Shown here in pieces: positions 6,858 through 13,400 of a stretch of DNA of 14,343 bases. Location: positions 1 to 14,343 of the forward strand of contig CANDLP010000017.1 in assembly GCA_947385505.1 (NCBI GenBank), read 5' to 3'. Position 1 is the first letter of the stretch, and each line of letters opens with the position of its first letter. The DNA is from an uncultured Clostridia bacterium. GTDB lineage: Bacteria; Bacillota; Clostridia; Oscillospirales; Ruminococcaceae. The position numbers and the translations under genes are program-made. The notes beneath the pieces were generated by a model. It did not search any database, was not told the DNA's origin, and saw only the letters and a list, made by a program, of their open reading frames with translations.

Positions 6858-7152
6858 ATGCTTTATCCTCCTTTTTAAAATAATCCCGGTTACGTGAAAA
6901 AATCCCATAAACCAAGGTTCAAAGGCAAAGCAAATGAAACAAGGTAAATGATTTATAAGTCGGAAGCTCCGATATTATAGAAACGGCGTATGCGCAGCAA
7001 AACATTTTTTGTCATTAGGCACAAAAGCAAAGCAAAACGCCGAGTTGACTTGTAAAAGTGGGATTATATGTAACCTAAAACGCATAAAGCGTGAATAAAA
7101 AATAAAAAACTGTATGTAAAATAAACGGCGTATGCTGCCACCTTATTTCACA
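6858..7152 (-). other. Long rny 5' leader
   Basis: This stretch lies between the predicted rny start of transcription (near 7152) and its TTG codon and holds no credible gene. It includes a 13-nt exact direct repeat, AAACGGCGTATGC on the plus strand, at 6981-6993 and 7123-7135. A small TCGGA/TCCGA hairpin also lies near 6960-6973. No known riboswitch class is recognised. Confidence 0.5.
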
Positions 7153-7158
7153 TATATA

Positions 7159-7187
7159 ATTTTACGGCATTTTTAACAAAATGTCAA
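7159..7187 (-). promoter_or_regulatory. Sigma-A promoter of rny
   Basis: The minus strand reads TTGACA (7182-7187), 17 nt, TAAAAT (7159-7164). Confidence 0.75.
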
Positions 7188-7260
7188 GGGTTTGTTGTAC
7201 AAAACCCGAAATTTTTGTAAAAAATTTTGAAGAATTTTGCGAAAAACTTGACAAACCCTT
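7186..7260. repeat. Inverted repeat shared by the divergent rny and tRNA-Leu promoters
   Basis: AAGGGTTTGT (7186-7195) is the exact inverse of ACAAACCCTT (7251-7260). Each arm overlaps the -35 hexamer of one of the two diverging promoters. An extra short palindrome, TTGTACAA, lies near 7194-7201. Confidence 0.6.
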
Positions 7261-7276
7261 AAAAAAATGATATACT
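7248..7276 (+). promoter_or_regulatory. Sigma-A promoter of tRNA-Leu
   Basis: TTGACA (7248-7253), exactly 17 nt, TATACT (7271-7276). The expected start near 7283 is about 47 nt before the mature tRNA. Confidence 0.85.
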
Positions 7277-7329
7277 ATTGACGCATTAAGAAACGCTTAT
7301 ACGCTGAGAAATAATTTTCCGATTCCCTC

Positions 7330-7416
7330 GCCGGCATGATGGAATTGGCAGACGTGCCGGACTCAAAATCCGGTGGTAGCGATACCGTGTGGGTTCAAGT
7401 CCCACTGCCGGCACCA
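7330..7416 (+). tRNA. tRNA-Leu (anticodon CAA)
   Basis: The 7-bp acceptor stem GCCGGCA/TGCCGGC, a D-arm with AATTGGCAGAC, anticodon arm CCGGA-CTCAAAA-TCCGG (anticodon CAA, reads UUG), a long variable arm GGT-AGCGAT-ACC typical of class II leucine tRNAs, and T-arm GTGGG-TTCAAGT-CCCAC are all intact. The discriminator A is followed by an encoded CCA at 7414-7416. It is 87 nt long. Any protein frame read through it is an artefact. Confidence 0.98.
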
Positions 7417-7434
7417 ACGGCGAAGCGCCGCGGC

Positions 7435-7469
7435 AAATACGCTCCCTATAAAGAGGGAGCGTATTTTTA
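7435..7469 (+). terminator. Intrinsic terminator after tRNA-Leu
   Basis: AAATACGCTCCCT (7435-7447) and AGGGAGCGTATTT (7454-7466) form a perfect 13-bp stem with a 6-nt loop and a T-tract. A small CGGCG-AAG-CGCCG hairpin (7418-7430) lies between the tRNA and this stem. Confidence 0.9.
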
Positions 7470-7515
7470 TATGTGTTTTAATATATATAAAAGAATAAGA
7501 AAGGAACTTAACACA

Positions 7516-8169
7516 ATGAAAATGATACCGGACGCAAATGCGGTTTTTCCGAATGAATACGGAACCTCTTGTTTTATTAAAAATATCATTAAAGCTCCAA
7601 ACATCACCGTGGGCGATTACACCTATTATGACGATCCCGACGATCCTGCCGGATTTGAACAAAACAATGTATTGTTCAACTATCCGGAATTCAGCGATAA
7701 GCTGGTTATCGGAAAGTTCTGTCAAATTGCTTTTGGAACAAAGTTTATCATGGGACCCGCCAACCACCGTCTTTGCAGCGTTACAACTTATCCCTTCAAT
7801 GTATTTGGCGGCGCATGGGCGGAAAACACTCCACCTCATATGGATCAGCTTCCGCGCAAAGGAGATACAGTTATCGGAAACGACGTATGGATTGGCCGGG
7901 AAAGCATAATCATGCCCGGAGTAAAAATCGGCGACGGAGCCGTCATTGCCGCTTATTCCTTGGTTGCAAAAGATATCCCCGCCTACTCTGTTTACGGAGG
8001 CAATCCGGCTAATTTCATCAAAAAACGCTTTGATGACGAGCTTATTGATTTGCTTCTTCGCTTTCGCTGGTGGGATCTGGAACCGAAGACGCTGGCCGGC
8101 GTTCTTCCTTTGCTCTGCGACCCTGATTTGGAGCGTGTGAAACGGGCATTGAAAGAAAAATTGTTATGA
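7516..8169 (+). CDS. Vat/CatB-family xenobiotic O-acetyltransferase
   Basis: The 217-residue protein belongs to the left-handed beta-helix (hexapeptide-repeat) xenobiotic acetyltransferases, which move acetyl from acetyl-CoA to streptogramin A (Vat) or chloramphenicol (CatB) in the cytoplasm. Seen here: an N-terminal MKMIP start like Vat proteins, VGDYTYYDD (32-40), [12 protein letters not shown] hexapeptide turns, the catalytic-histidine segment GPANHR with His84, TYPFNVFGG (91-99), [13 protein letters not shown] (115-127), [15 protein letters not shown] (132-146), GGNPA (161-165) and the C-terminal RWWD helix. It is full length for the family. ATG 7516 has AAGGAA 9-10 nt upstream; the frame's longer extension lies in the tRNA and is rejected. 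The drug substrate cannot be told from sequence, and chromosomal relatives may acetylate other compounds. No clear promoter separates it from the tRNA terminator. Confidence 0.9.
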   Translation: MKMIPDANAVFPNEYGTSCFIKNIIKAPNITVGDYTYYDDPDDPAGFEQNNVLFNYPEFSDKLVIGKFCQIAFGTKFIMGPANHRLCSVTTYPFNVFGGAWAENTPPHMDQLPRKGDTVIGNDVWIGRESIIMPGVKIGDGAVIAAYSLVAKDIPAYSVYGGNPANFIKKRFDDELIDLLLRFRWWDLEPKTLAGVLPLLCDPDLERVKRALKEKLL

Positions 8170-8307
8170 AATTGACGGTACCGAAGAAATCATTGTCAAT
8201 AATTATTTCGCTTGCAATTGCACTTTGTGTTAACATTTCCGCCTTTGCCAAAAATTAAAATATTTAACAAAAAGGCGCCGCATAATTTTTAATTTTTGTC
8301 GAAAAAT

Positions 8308-8337
8308 ATCTTTTTTTGAATAATTTTAAAAAAAGAT
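8308..8337. repeat. A/T hairpin downstream of the acetyltransferase
   Basis: ATCTTTTTTT (8308-8317) and AAAAAAAGAT (8328-8337) pair perfectly across 10 nt. The stem is almost pure A-T, so it is a weak candidate for a terminator. The surrounding stretch 8170-8490 is very AT-rich and shows no gene. Confidence 0.45.
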
Positions 8338-8490
8338 GTAACAAAAACTCAATTCTGCTATTTTATGTTACATAAAGGTAAAAACGGATTTATTTGGTGA
8401 AAGATGATTAACTGCTTTAAAAAAATTTTTTTGTAAATAATAATTTATGGGAAATTTTGAAACCGGCAGGCGGTTTACATCTTGAAAACA

Positions 8491-8569
8491 GGCGAAGCCG
8501 CCGTTTTATGAAAACGCTTTTGGCATTGCGTGGGAATACTTCGGGACAAAGGAAAACGGCAGCTTCGCC
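8491..8569. repeat. 79-bp element with 17-bp terminal inverted repeats (MITE/REP-like)
   Basis: The left end GGCGAAGCCGCCGTTTT (8491-8507) is the inverse of the right end AAAACGGCAGCTTCGCC (8553-8569) with one mismatch, which would be a G-U pair in RNA. The 15-mer starting at 8489 (CAGGCGAAGCCGCCG) is identical to 5148-5162, and GGGACAAAG is also shared with the cluster near 5104. No transposase frame is present, so it is non-autonomous at most. Frames open across it look like repeat-derived artefacts. Confidence 0.65.
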
Positions 8570-8638
8570 GGCTTCTTCGGTATGGCAATATTTTAACAAA
8601 TACAATCTGCGTCCAAGTACGATTACCTTGAAAATTTT

Positions 8639-8678
8639 AGAAAGCTGTAACCTTTTGTTGGAAGGGTTACGGCTTTCT
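8639..8678 (-). terminator. Hairpin downstream of the two-TM protein gene
   Basis: AGAAAGCTGTAACC (8639-8652) and GGTTACGGCTTTCT (8665-8678) form a 14-bp stem with one G-U pair and a 12-nt loop. On the minus strand it is followed by AAAATTTTC rather than a pure T-run, so it is a moderate candidate terminator for the leftward gene ending at 8752. Confidence 0.5.
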
Positions 8679-8751
8679 GTGTTCTTGAACGGAATTATTT
8701 CTCACCCAATTATATCTTCAATTTGTATCCGGTTATTTATTGAAAACGGTA

Positions 8752-9300
8752 TCATACATTTCCGGACGTTTCCGCTTCCTGAATCTCCGCCTTTGGCTCC
8801 AGTTTTTTTCTTGCCGAATGTGGAACGCCGAAATTGATATTGTAAACAGTTTCCTCCGAAGGAGTAAAGAGCACAGTTACCTTGCCGTATTTTTCATGAT
8901 CCGCATCCAGATACCATATATTTCTTCCCGTTGCGTCGCTTGCGATTACCGTGGCGTTTGTGCCGGGATTAAGCTTTCCGGTATATTCGCCCCAGCTCCT
9001 TACGGTATTGAGCTTAATGGTTATAAGTCTTTTGCGCTTCCTTTTGCCTGATATCTTGTCAATATCAAGGTCGTTGTTGGTTACTATATACTCATATTCG
9101 GTAAAAGTTCCGCTTAAAAGAAGATAGGCAAGATAACAGGCTCCCGCCGCTATTATCAGCAGCATCGGAAATCCGAAAATTATCATCGCCCCCACACAGA
9201 TAAAAATAACCACCGATGTGAGAAAGCAAATGAGTATCCTTAAAAATATATCCTTTGGCTCGCTTAATTTGCGAATAAGCTGTTCGTTGTAATGATCCAT
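8752..9300 (-). CDS. Small two-TM membrane protein, probable DUF6106 family
   Basis: The 182-residue protein has a short cytoplasmic N-terminus, two closely spaced membrane helices (about 19-41 and 43-63), then a cytoplasmic domain beginning TEYEYIVTNNDLDIDKISGKRKRKR (67-91). That basic motif is what I recall from the DUF6106 proteins of Clostridia; the family name is from memory. The domain resembles a bacterial PH-like fold: mixed strands (LITIKLNTV, TVIASD, IWYLDAD, KVTVLFTPSEETV) after a membrane hairpin, ending in a charged tail. Function is unknown. ATG 9300 has AAGGGA 9 nt upstream and a minus-strand promoter at 9341-9369. It stands alone, divergent from the ABC exporter operon. Confidence 0.75.
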   Translation of the reverse strand: MDHYNEQLIRKLSEPKDIFLRILICFLTSVVIFICVGAMIIFGFPMLLIIAAGACYLAYLLLSGTFTEYEYIVTNNDLDIDKISGKRKRKRLITIKLNTVRSWGEYTGKLNPGTNATVIASDATGRNIWYLDADHEKYGKVTVLFTPSEETVYNINFGVPHSARKKLEPKAEIQEAETSGNV

Positions 9301-9340
9301 TGTTTTAGTTCCCTTCGCTTTATTACTTGTTTATATTTTA

Positions 9341-9369
9341 ATTATATCATGATTTCACATAAAAAACAA
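9341..9369 (-). promoter_or_regulatory. Promoter of the two-TM protein gene
   Basis: The minus strand reads TTGTTT (9364-9369), 17 nt, TATAAT (9341-9346): a consensus -10 with a weak -35. Confidence 0.55.
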
Positions 9370-9444
9370 GCACAGAAAAATTTTTTTAATTAAGCGGCAA
9401 TATATCCTTTTCGTGAAAATATAACGAAATCTTTTATTTCCGCC

Positions 9445-9473
9445 TTGCTTTTTATGCGGGCGTATGATATACT
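9445..9473 (+). promoter_or_regulatory. Promoter of the ABC exporter operon
   Basis: TTGCTT (9445-9450), 17 nt, TATACT (9468-9473). The expected start near 9480 is about 14 nt before the structured leader. Confidence 0.6.
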
Positions 9474-9493
9474 TTATATTATAGAATATTGAA

Positions 9494-9582
9494 GGAGCCT
9501 GCTTTTCCGCGTGCTTTTTTTCGTATGCCGATTTTTGCGTACCGACGCCCGCTTTATTAGCCCATTTATAACAACAGGCTCC
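9494..9582 (+). ncRNA. Structured leader RNA upstream of the ABC exporter (class not recognised)
   Basis: The ends GGAGCCTG (9494-9501) and CAGGCTCC (9575-9582) form a perfect 8-bp closing stem. Inside it TCGTATGC (9521-9528) pairs with GCGTACCGA (9537-9545) with one bulge and one G-U, leaving an 8-nt loop. The layout, promoter then compact closed RNA then ATPase gene 64 nt on, fits a cis-regulatory leader or a small RNA. I matched it to no riboswitch, SRP RNA or 6S RNA signature. A GTG-initiated 32-codon frame (9511-9609) also overlaps it, so a leader peptide is an alternative. No T-run follows the closing stem. Confidence 0.45.
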
Positions 9583-9645
9583 AATAACCTTAAGAACTTG
9601 TCCGCATAGGAATGATTTTAATTTTAATCAGAGGGTAAACGGAAA

Positions 9646-10347
9646 ATGAGTTTTGTACAGTTAAAAGACGTTTGTAAACGCTATAAGGTGGGCGAAGTAA
9701 CCATTTCCGCCGCCGACAACATAGAATTTTCTATTGAAAAAGGCGAGCTTGCCATTATTCTGGGACCGTCGGGATCCGGCAAGACTACCGTTCTCAATCT
9801 TCTGGGGGGAATGGATACCGCCGACGGCGGAGAAATCTCCGTGGACGGAAACGATATCGCCAAGTACAGCCGTAAAAAACTGATTGGCTATCGAAGAAAT
9901 GAAATAGGCTTTGTGTTCCAGTTCTATAATCTGATTCCAAACCTTACAGCAAAGGAAAACGTTGAGCTGGCAGCTCAGACCTGCACCGACATAATACCCG
10001 CCGAGGAGATATTGACCAGCGTGGGTTTGGGCGAAAGACTGGACAACTTCCCCTCACAGCTTTCCGGCGGGGAGCAGCAGAGAGTGGCCATCGCCCGCGC
10101 TCTTGCAAAAAAGCCGAAGCTTTTGCTGTGCGACGAGCCTACCGGCGCGCTGGATTACAATACGGGAAAGCTTATACTGAAATTGCTTCAGGATACCTGC
10201 CGCCAGAGCGGAATGACGGTTATCTTAGTTACTCATAATTCGGCTATCGCACCTATGGCGGACAGAATAATTTATTTAAAAAACAGCCGCGTTAGCCGCA
10301 TAGAGCTTAACTCTTCCCCAACGCCCGTTGAAGAGATAGAATGGTAA
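9646..10347 (+). CDS. ABC exporter ATP-binding protein (MacB/LolD type)
   Basis: This 233-residue cytoplasmic ATPase is complete: Walker [10 protein letters not shown] (40-48), Q-loop Gln92 in [11 protein letters not shown] signature LSGGEQQR (139-146), Walker [13 protein letters not shown] with Asp163 and catalytic Glu164, and H-loop His197 in VTHN. The [16 protein letters not shown] and DEPTGALD wording is that of the MacB/LolD/FtsE group, which energises FtsX-type permeases used for mechanotransmission or for export of peptides, lipids or drugs. The partner permease follows 114 nt downstream. AGAGGG lies about 11 nt before the ATG. The C-terminus (about 221-233) is a short Ser/Pro/Glu tail ending E-I-E-W. 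The ATG of a possible 33-codon ORF overlaps its last codon and stop. Confidence 0.95.
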   Translation: MSFVQLKDVCKRYKVGEVTISAADNIEFSIEKGELAIILGPSGSGKTTVLNLLGGMDTADGGEISVDGNDIAKYSRKKLIGYRRNEIGFVFQFYNLIPNLTAKENVELAAQTCTDIIPAEEILTSVGLGERLDNFPSQLSGGEQQRVAIARALAKKPKLLLCDEPTGALDYNTGKLILKLLQDTCRQSGMTVILVTHNSAIAPMADRIIYLKNSRVSRIELNSSPTPVEEIEW

Positions 10348-10442
10348 AGTTTGAAAAAACAGCGCCTTTAAATTCGCCGCGTTTGCGCTTCCTCAACGGA
10401 AAAGCAGCAGCCATAAAAACAAAAACAGAGACAGAATGGTAA
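10341..10442 (+). CDS. Possible 33-residue ORF between ATPase and permease
   Basis: An ATG at 10341 overlaps the end of the ATPase gene (ATGGTAA) in another frame and stays open for 33 codons through nearly the whole spacer, stopping 19 nt before the permease ATG. The peptide is basic, rich in Lys, Arg and Thr, with no membrane segment. The only ribosome-site support is GAAGAG upstream, so translation would depend on coupling. Its last five codons (E-T-E-W-stop) repeat those of the ATPase (E-I-E-W-stop), within a 16-bp near-identical repeat. It could be a real coupled peptide or merely a spacer made by a local duplication. Confidence 0.25.
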   Translation: MVKFEKTAPLNSPRLRFLNGKAAAIKTKTETEW

Positions 10443-10461
10443 GAAACAGAGGTTGTTTTTA

Positions 10462-13400
10462 ATGAAAAGTGCCCTTCAAAAGAATACCTTTATTGAAATA
10501 TTCAGGACAAAAAGCCGCTTTTTATCCATTTTTTCCATTGTAGCCATCGGAATAGCCTTTTTCGCAGGGGTAAACAATACCGCGCCGGATATGAAAAATT
10601 CCGCTGACACTTATTATAAAAACTCCAACCTGTCGCATTACCGTCTTATATCCACATTGGGCTTTACCGAAGAGGATATAGCGGCGCTTAACGGTATAGA
10701 CGGCGTTACAGTGTATCCCGGATATTTTACCGACGTAATTGTAAAAAACGGTGAAAATGATGAGATAGTAAGAGTGATGTCCCTTTCGGAATACGGTAAA
10801 AACAATGAAGTCAACCGGCTTGAGCTGACAGAGGGCCGATTTCCGGAAAATCCCGGCGAGTGTCTGGCAGACAGCGGAGGATTAGCCGCCCAACGTCACC
10901 CGGGCGATAAAATAACAATTATATCAGGAGATCAGAACGATATAGAAGACACTGTTTCGGTTACGGAATATACCGTGGTGGGCACATTTGTTTCCCCCTC
11001 TTATATAGATATGTCCTCAAGAGGAAACACAACCATAGGAAACGGCAATATCAGCAGTCTTATGTATATACCCGAAGAAAATTTTAAAGTCGAAGTATAT
11101 ACCGAGCTTTATCTTACCGCTGACAGTCTCGCGGCGCTGAAAGCCTATTCTCCGGAATACGACAAGGAAAATGAAAGACTTTCGGAGGTATTGGAAAGTA
11201 TCGGTGAAAACAGAGAAATTGAAAGATATGACGAAATACTGAACGAAGCCAACGAAGAAATCGAAAAAGCGGAAAAGGAGCTTAACGACGCAAAAGAAAA
11301 AGCGGAAAAGGAGCTTGGCGACGCAAAAAAAGAGCTGGACGACGCTCTTAAGGAAATAGAGAACGGCGAAAAGGAATTGACCGACGCAAAAAATGAACTG
11401 GAAGAAGCCAAACAGACTCTTAACGACGCCCGAAATGAGCTTGACGAAAACACGGCTTTATATAAAAGCGGTGTGGAAGAGTTCAACGACAAAATAAACA
11501 AGGCAAAATTCCAGCTTTCCGAACAGCGCAGACAGCTTGACAAAAATTACGAAGACTATCTTAAGCAATTGGAGGAGTATAACCAAAATGTAAGGCTGTT
11601 CAAGGCCTCCGATGAGGAATATAAGAAGGGGCTTGAAGATTATAACGAGGGCTATGGGTATTACAGCCTTTTAGACAGTTATTACAGGGACTATATAGAC
11701 GTTTTCGATCTGGCGGAGGCTCTGAATACCGAGCTTCCCGGAATAGAATACCGTGATTATATTGACCAGAGCGACAGCGACGGAATAACCGTAATAATAC
11801 CCGATTATGTTACAAGCGCCATTTACGAGTTTACTTATTCGCTGCCTTCAGCAATAGAAGTCAGTATGGGCTTGTCACAGCTTGAAATCACGAAATCGAA
11901 GCTGGACGCCGCCGCGGAAGAGCTGAGCAAGGCAAACGCGGAGCTGAAAACAGCGGGCGACCAAATCAAAGCGGCGGGGCAAACCTTTAAGGAGAGCTAT
12001 ACGCAGCTTGACGACGCAGAGAAGGCGCTTGAAAACGAAGAAATCAACGGTCAGAGAACCCTTGATGAAAACAAGCTTCAGTTAGACAACGCGGAAAAAC
12101 AATATCAAAAAGGCATCGACGATTACAGACAGGGCGAGATTGATTACGCTAAGGGTCTTGCGGAACTTCAAGAAGGCCGCGACAAGTACAGCGACGGCTT
12201 AAAAGAGTATGAAAAGGGGCGGGACGAAGCGCAATCCGAAATTGCCGACGGTCAGCGAAAAATCAGGGATGCCAAGAGAGAGCTTCTGGAACTGGAAAAC
12301 CCCACATGGTACGTGTTTGACCGAGGCGATAATCCCGGTTACGCGGAATATGGAGAGAATGCGGAACGCATAAACAATATCGCTTCGGTGTTCCCGATCT
12401 TCTTTATCCTTGTTGCGGCGCTGGTATGTCTTACGACTATGACCAGAATGGTCGAGGAGCAAAGGTCGCAGATAGGCACCCTGAAAGCTTTGGGCTATAC
12501 CAACGGACAAATTATTTACAAGTATATGTTTTACGCCCTGAGCGCTACTGTACTCGGAGGTCTTTTCGGAGCGGCGGCGGGACAAAAGCTGTTCCCGTTT
12601 GTTATAATGAAGGCTTACGGTATGATGTACACCGTATCGGAGCTGGTGATCCCTACCGACTGGGTTTTGACTCTGTTTTGCATATTGGTGTCAGTTTCGG
12701 CGGTAGCGCTTACCGTATACTTTTCCTGTAAGTCCGAGCTTTCGGAGCAGCCCGCGCAGCTTATGCGCCCCAAGGCGCCGAGGGCGGGAAAAAAGATACT
12801 TCTGGATAAACTTTCTCTTTGGAAAAAGGTGGGCTTTAACGGAAAAGTGACCGCCCGCAATTTGTTCAGGTACAAAAGAAGAATGCTGATGACTATTGTG
12901 GGCATAGCGGGCTGTACTGCTCTTACGCTGGTCGGCTTCGCTTTGGAGGATTCCATAAGCGACATTATCAATAAACAGTACAGCGAGCTGGTATTATACG
13001 ACGGATTTTTTGCCTATGACAGCGTGGACGAAGGGGATACAGAGCAGATACTTAACGTTACCGAAAAAAACAACTGTGATACCGTAAAATATCTTCAGAA
13101 AAAACTCAGTGTATCTTCAGGCGGTAAAACAGCGGACGCGTACCTGACAGTGCCCGAAAACAAAGAAGAATTTCTTAAGTTCTTTATATTCAGAGACAGG
13201 AAAACAGGAGAAGGCTTTGAGTTTTACGACGATCGGGTGATAATAGACGAAAAGCTGTCCGTTCTCTTAGATATAGAAGCGGGAGACATAATAGATATTT
13301 ACCGCGAAGGAGAGGATAAGCGCCGTTTGGAAGTATCAGCCTGCGCGGAAAACTATCCCAACCACTATGTCTATATGTCAAAGGAGCTCTACACCGAGCT

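Noticed and set aside
6858..6908. ATG start of RNase Y at 6908
   Set aside because: It would make the AAAGGAGG ribosome site coding sequence and put 17 residues before the membrane anchor. TTG at 6857 fits better.
7336..7515. 60-codon N-terminal extension of the acetyltransferase frame
   Set aside because: It reads through tRNA-Leu and its terminator. ATG 7516 has a proper ribosome site and gives the normal Vat-family N-terminus.
7330..8169. tRNA-Leu as an integration site of a mobile element carrying the acetyltransferase
   Set aside because: No integrase is present, and I found no second copy of the tRNA 3' end in the window.
8457..8837. 126-codon plus-strand frame downstream of the acetyltransferase
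   Set aside because: It covers the inverted-repeat element and the terminator hairpin and overlaps the end of the two-TM gene on the other strand. The Arg/Ser-rich start is typical of translated intergenic repeats.
9494..9582. Leader as bacterial SRP RNA, 6S RNA or a known riboswitch
   Set aside because: The conserved SRP loop sequence is missing, the length is wrong for 6S RNA, and no riboswitch core that I know is present.
9511..9609. GTG-initiated 32-codon leader peptide as a firm gene call
   Set aside because: The ribosome site is 13 nt away and inside the closing stem, and the region is better explained as structured RNA. It is kept only as an alternative in the finding on the leader.
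11145..11543. 132-codon minus-strand frame rich in Ser and Phe
   Set aside because: It is the antisense shadow of the Glu/Lys-rich coiled coil of the permease.
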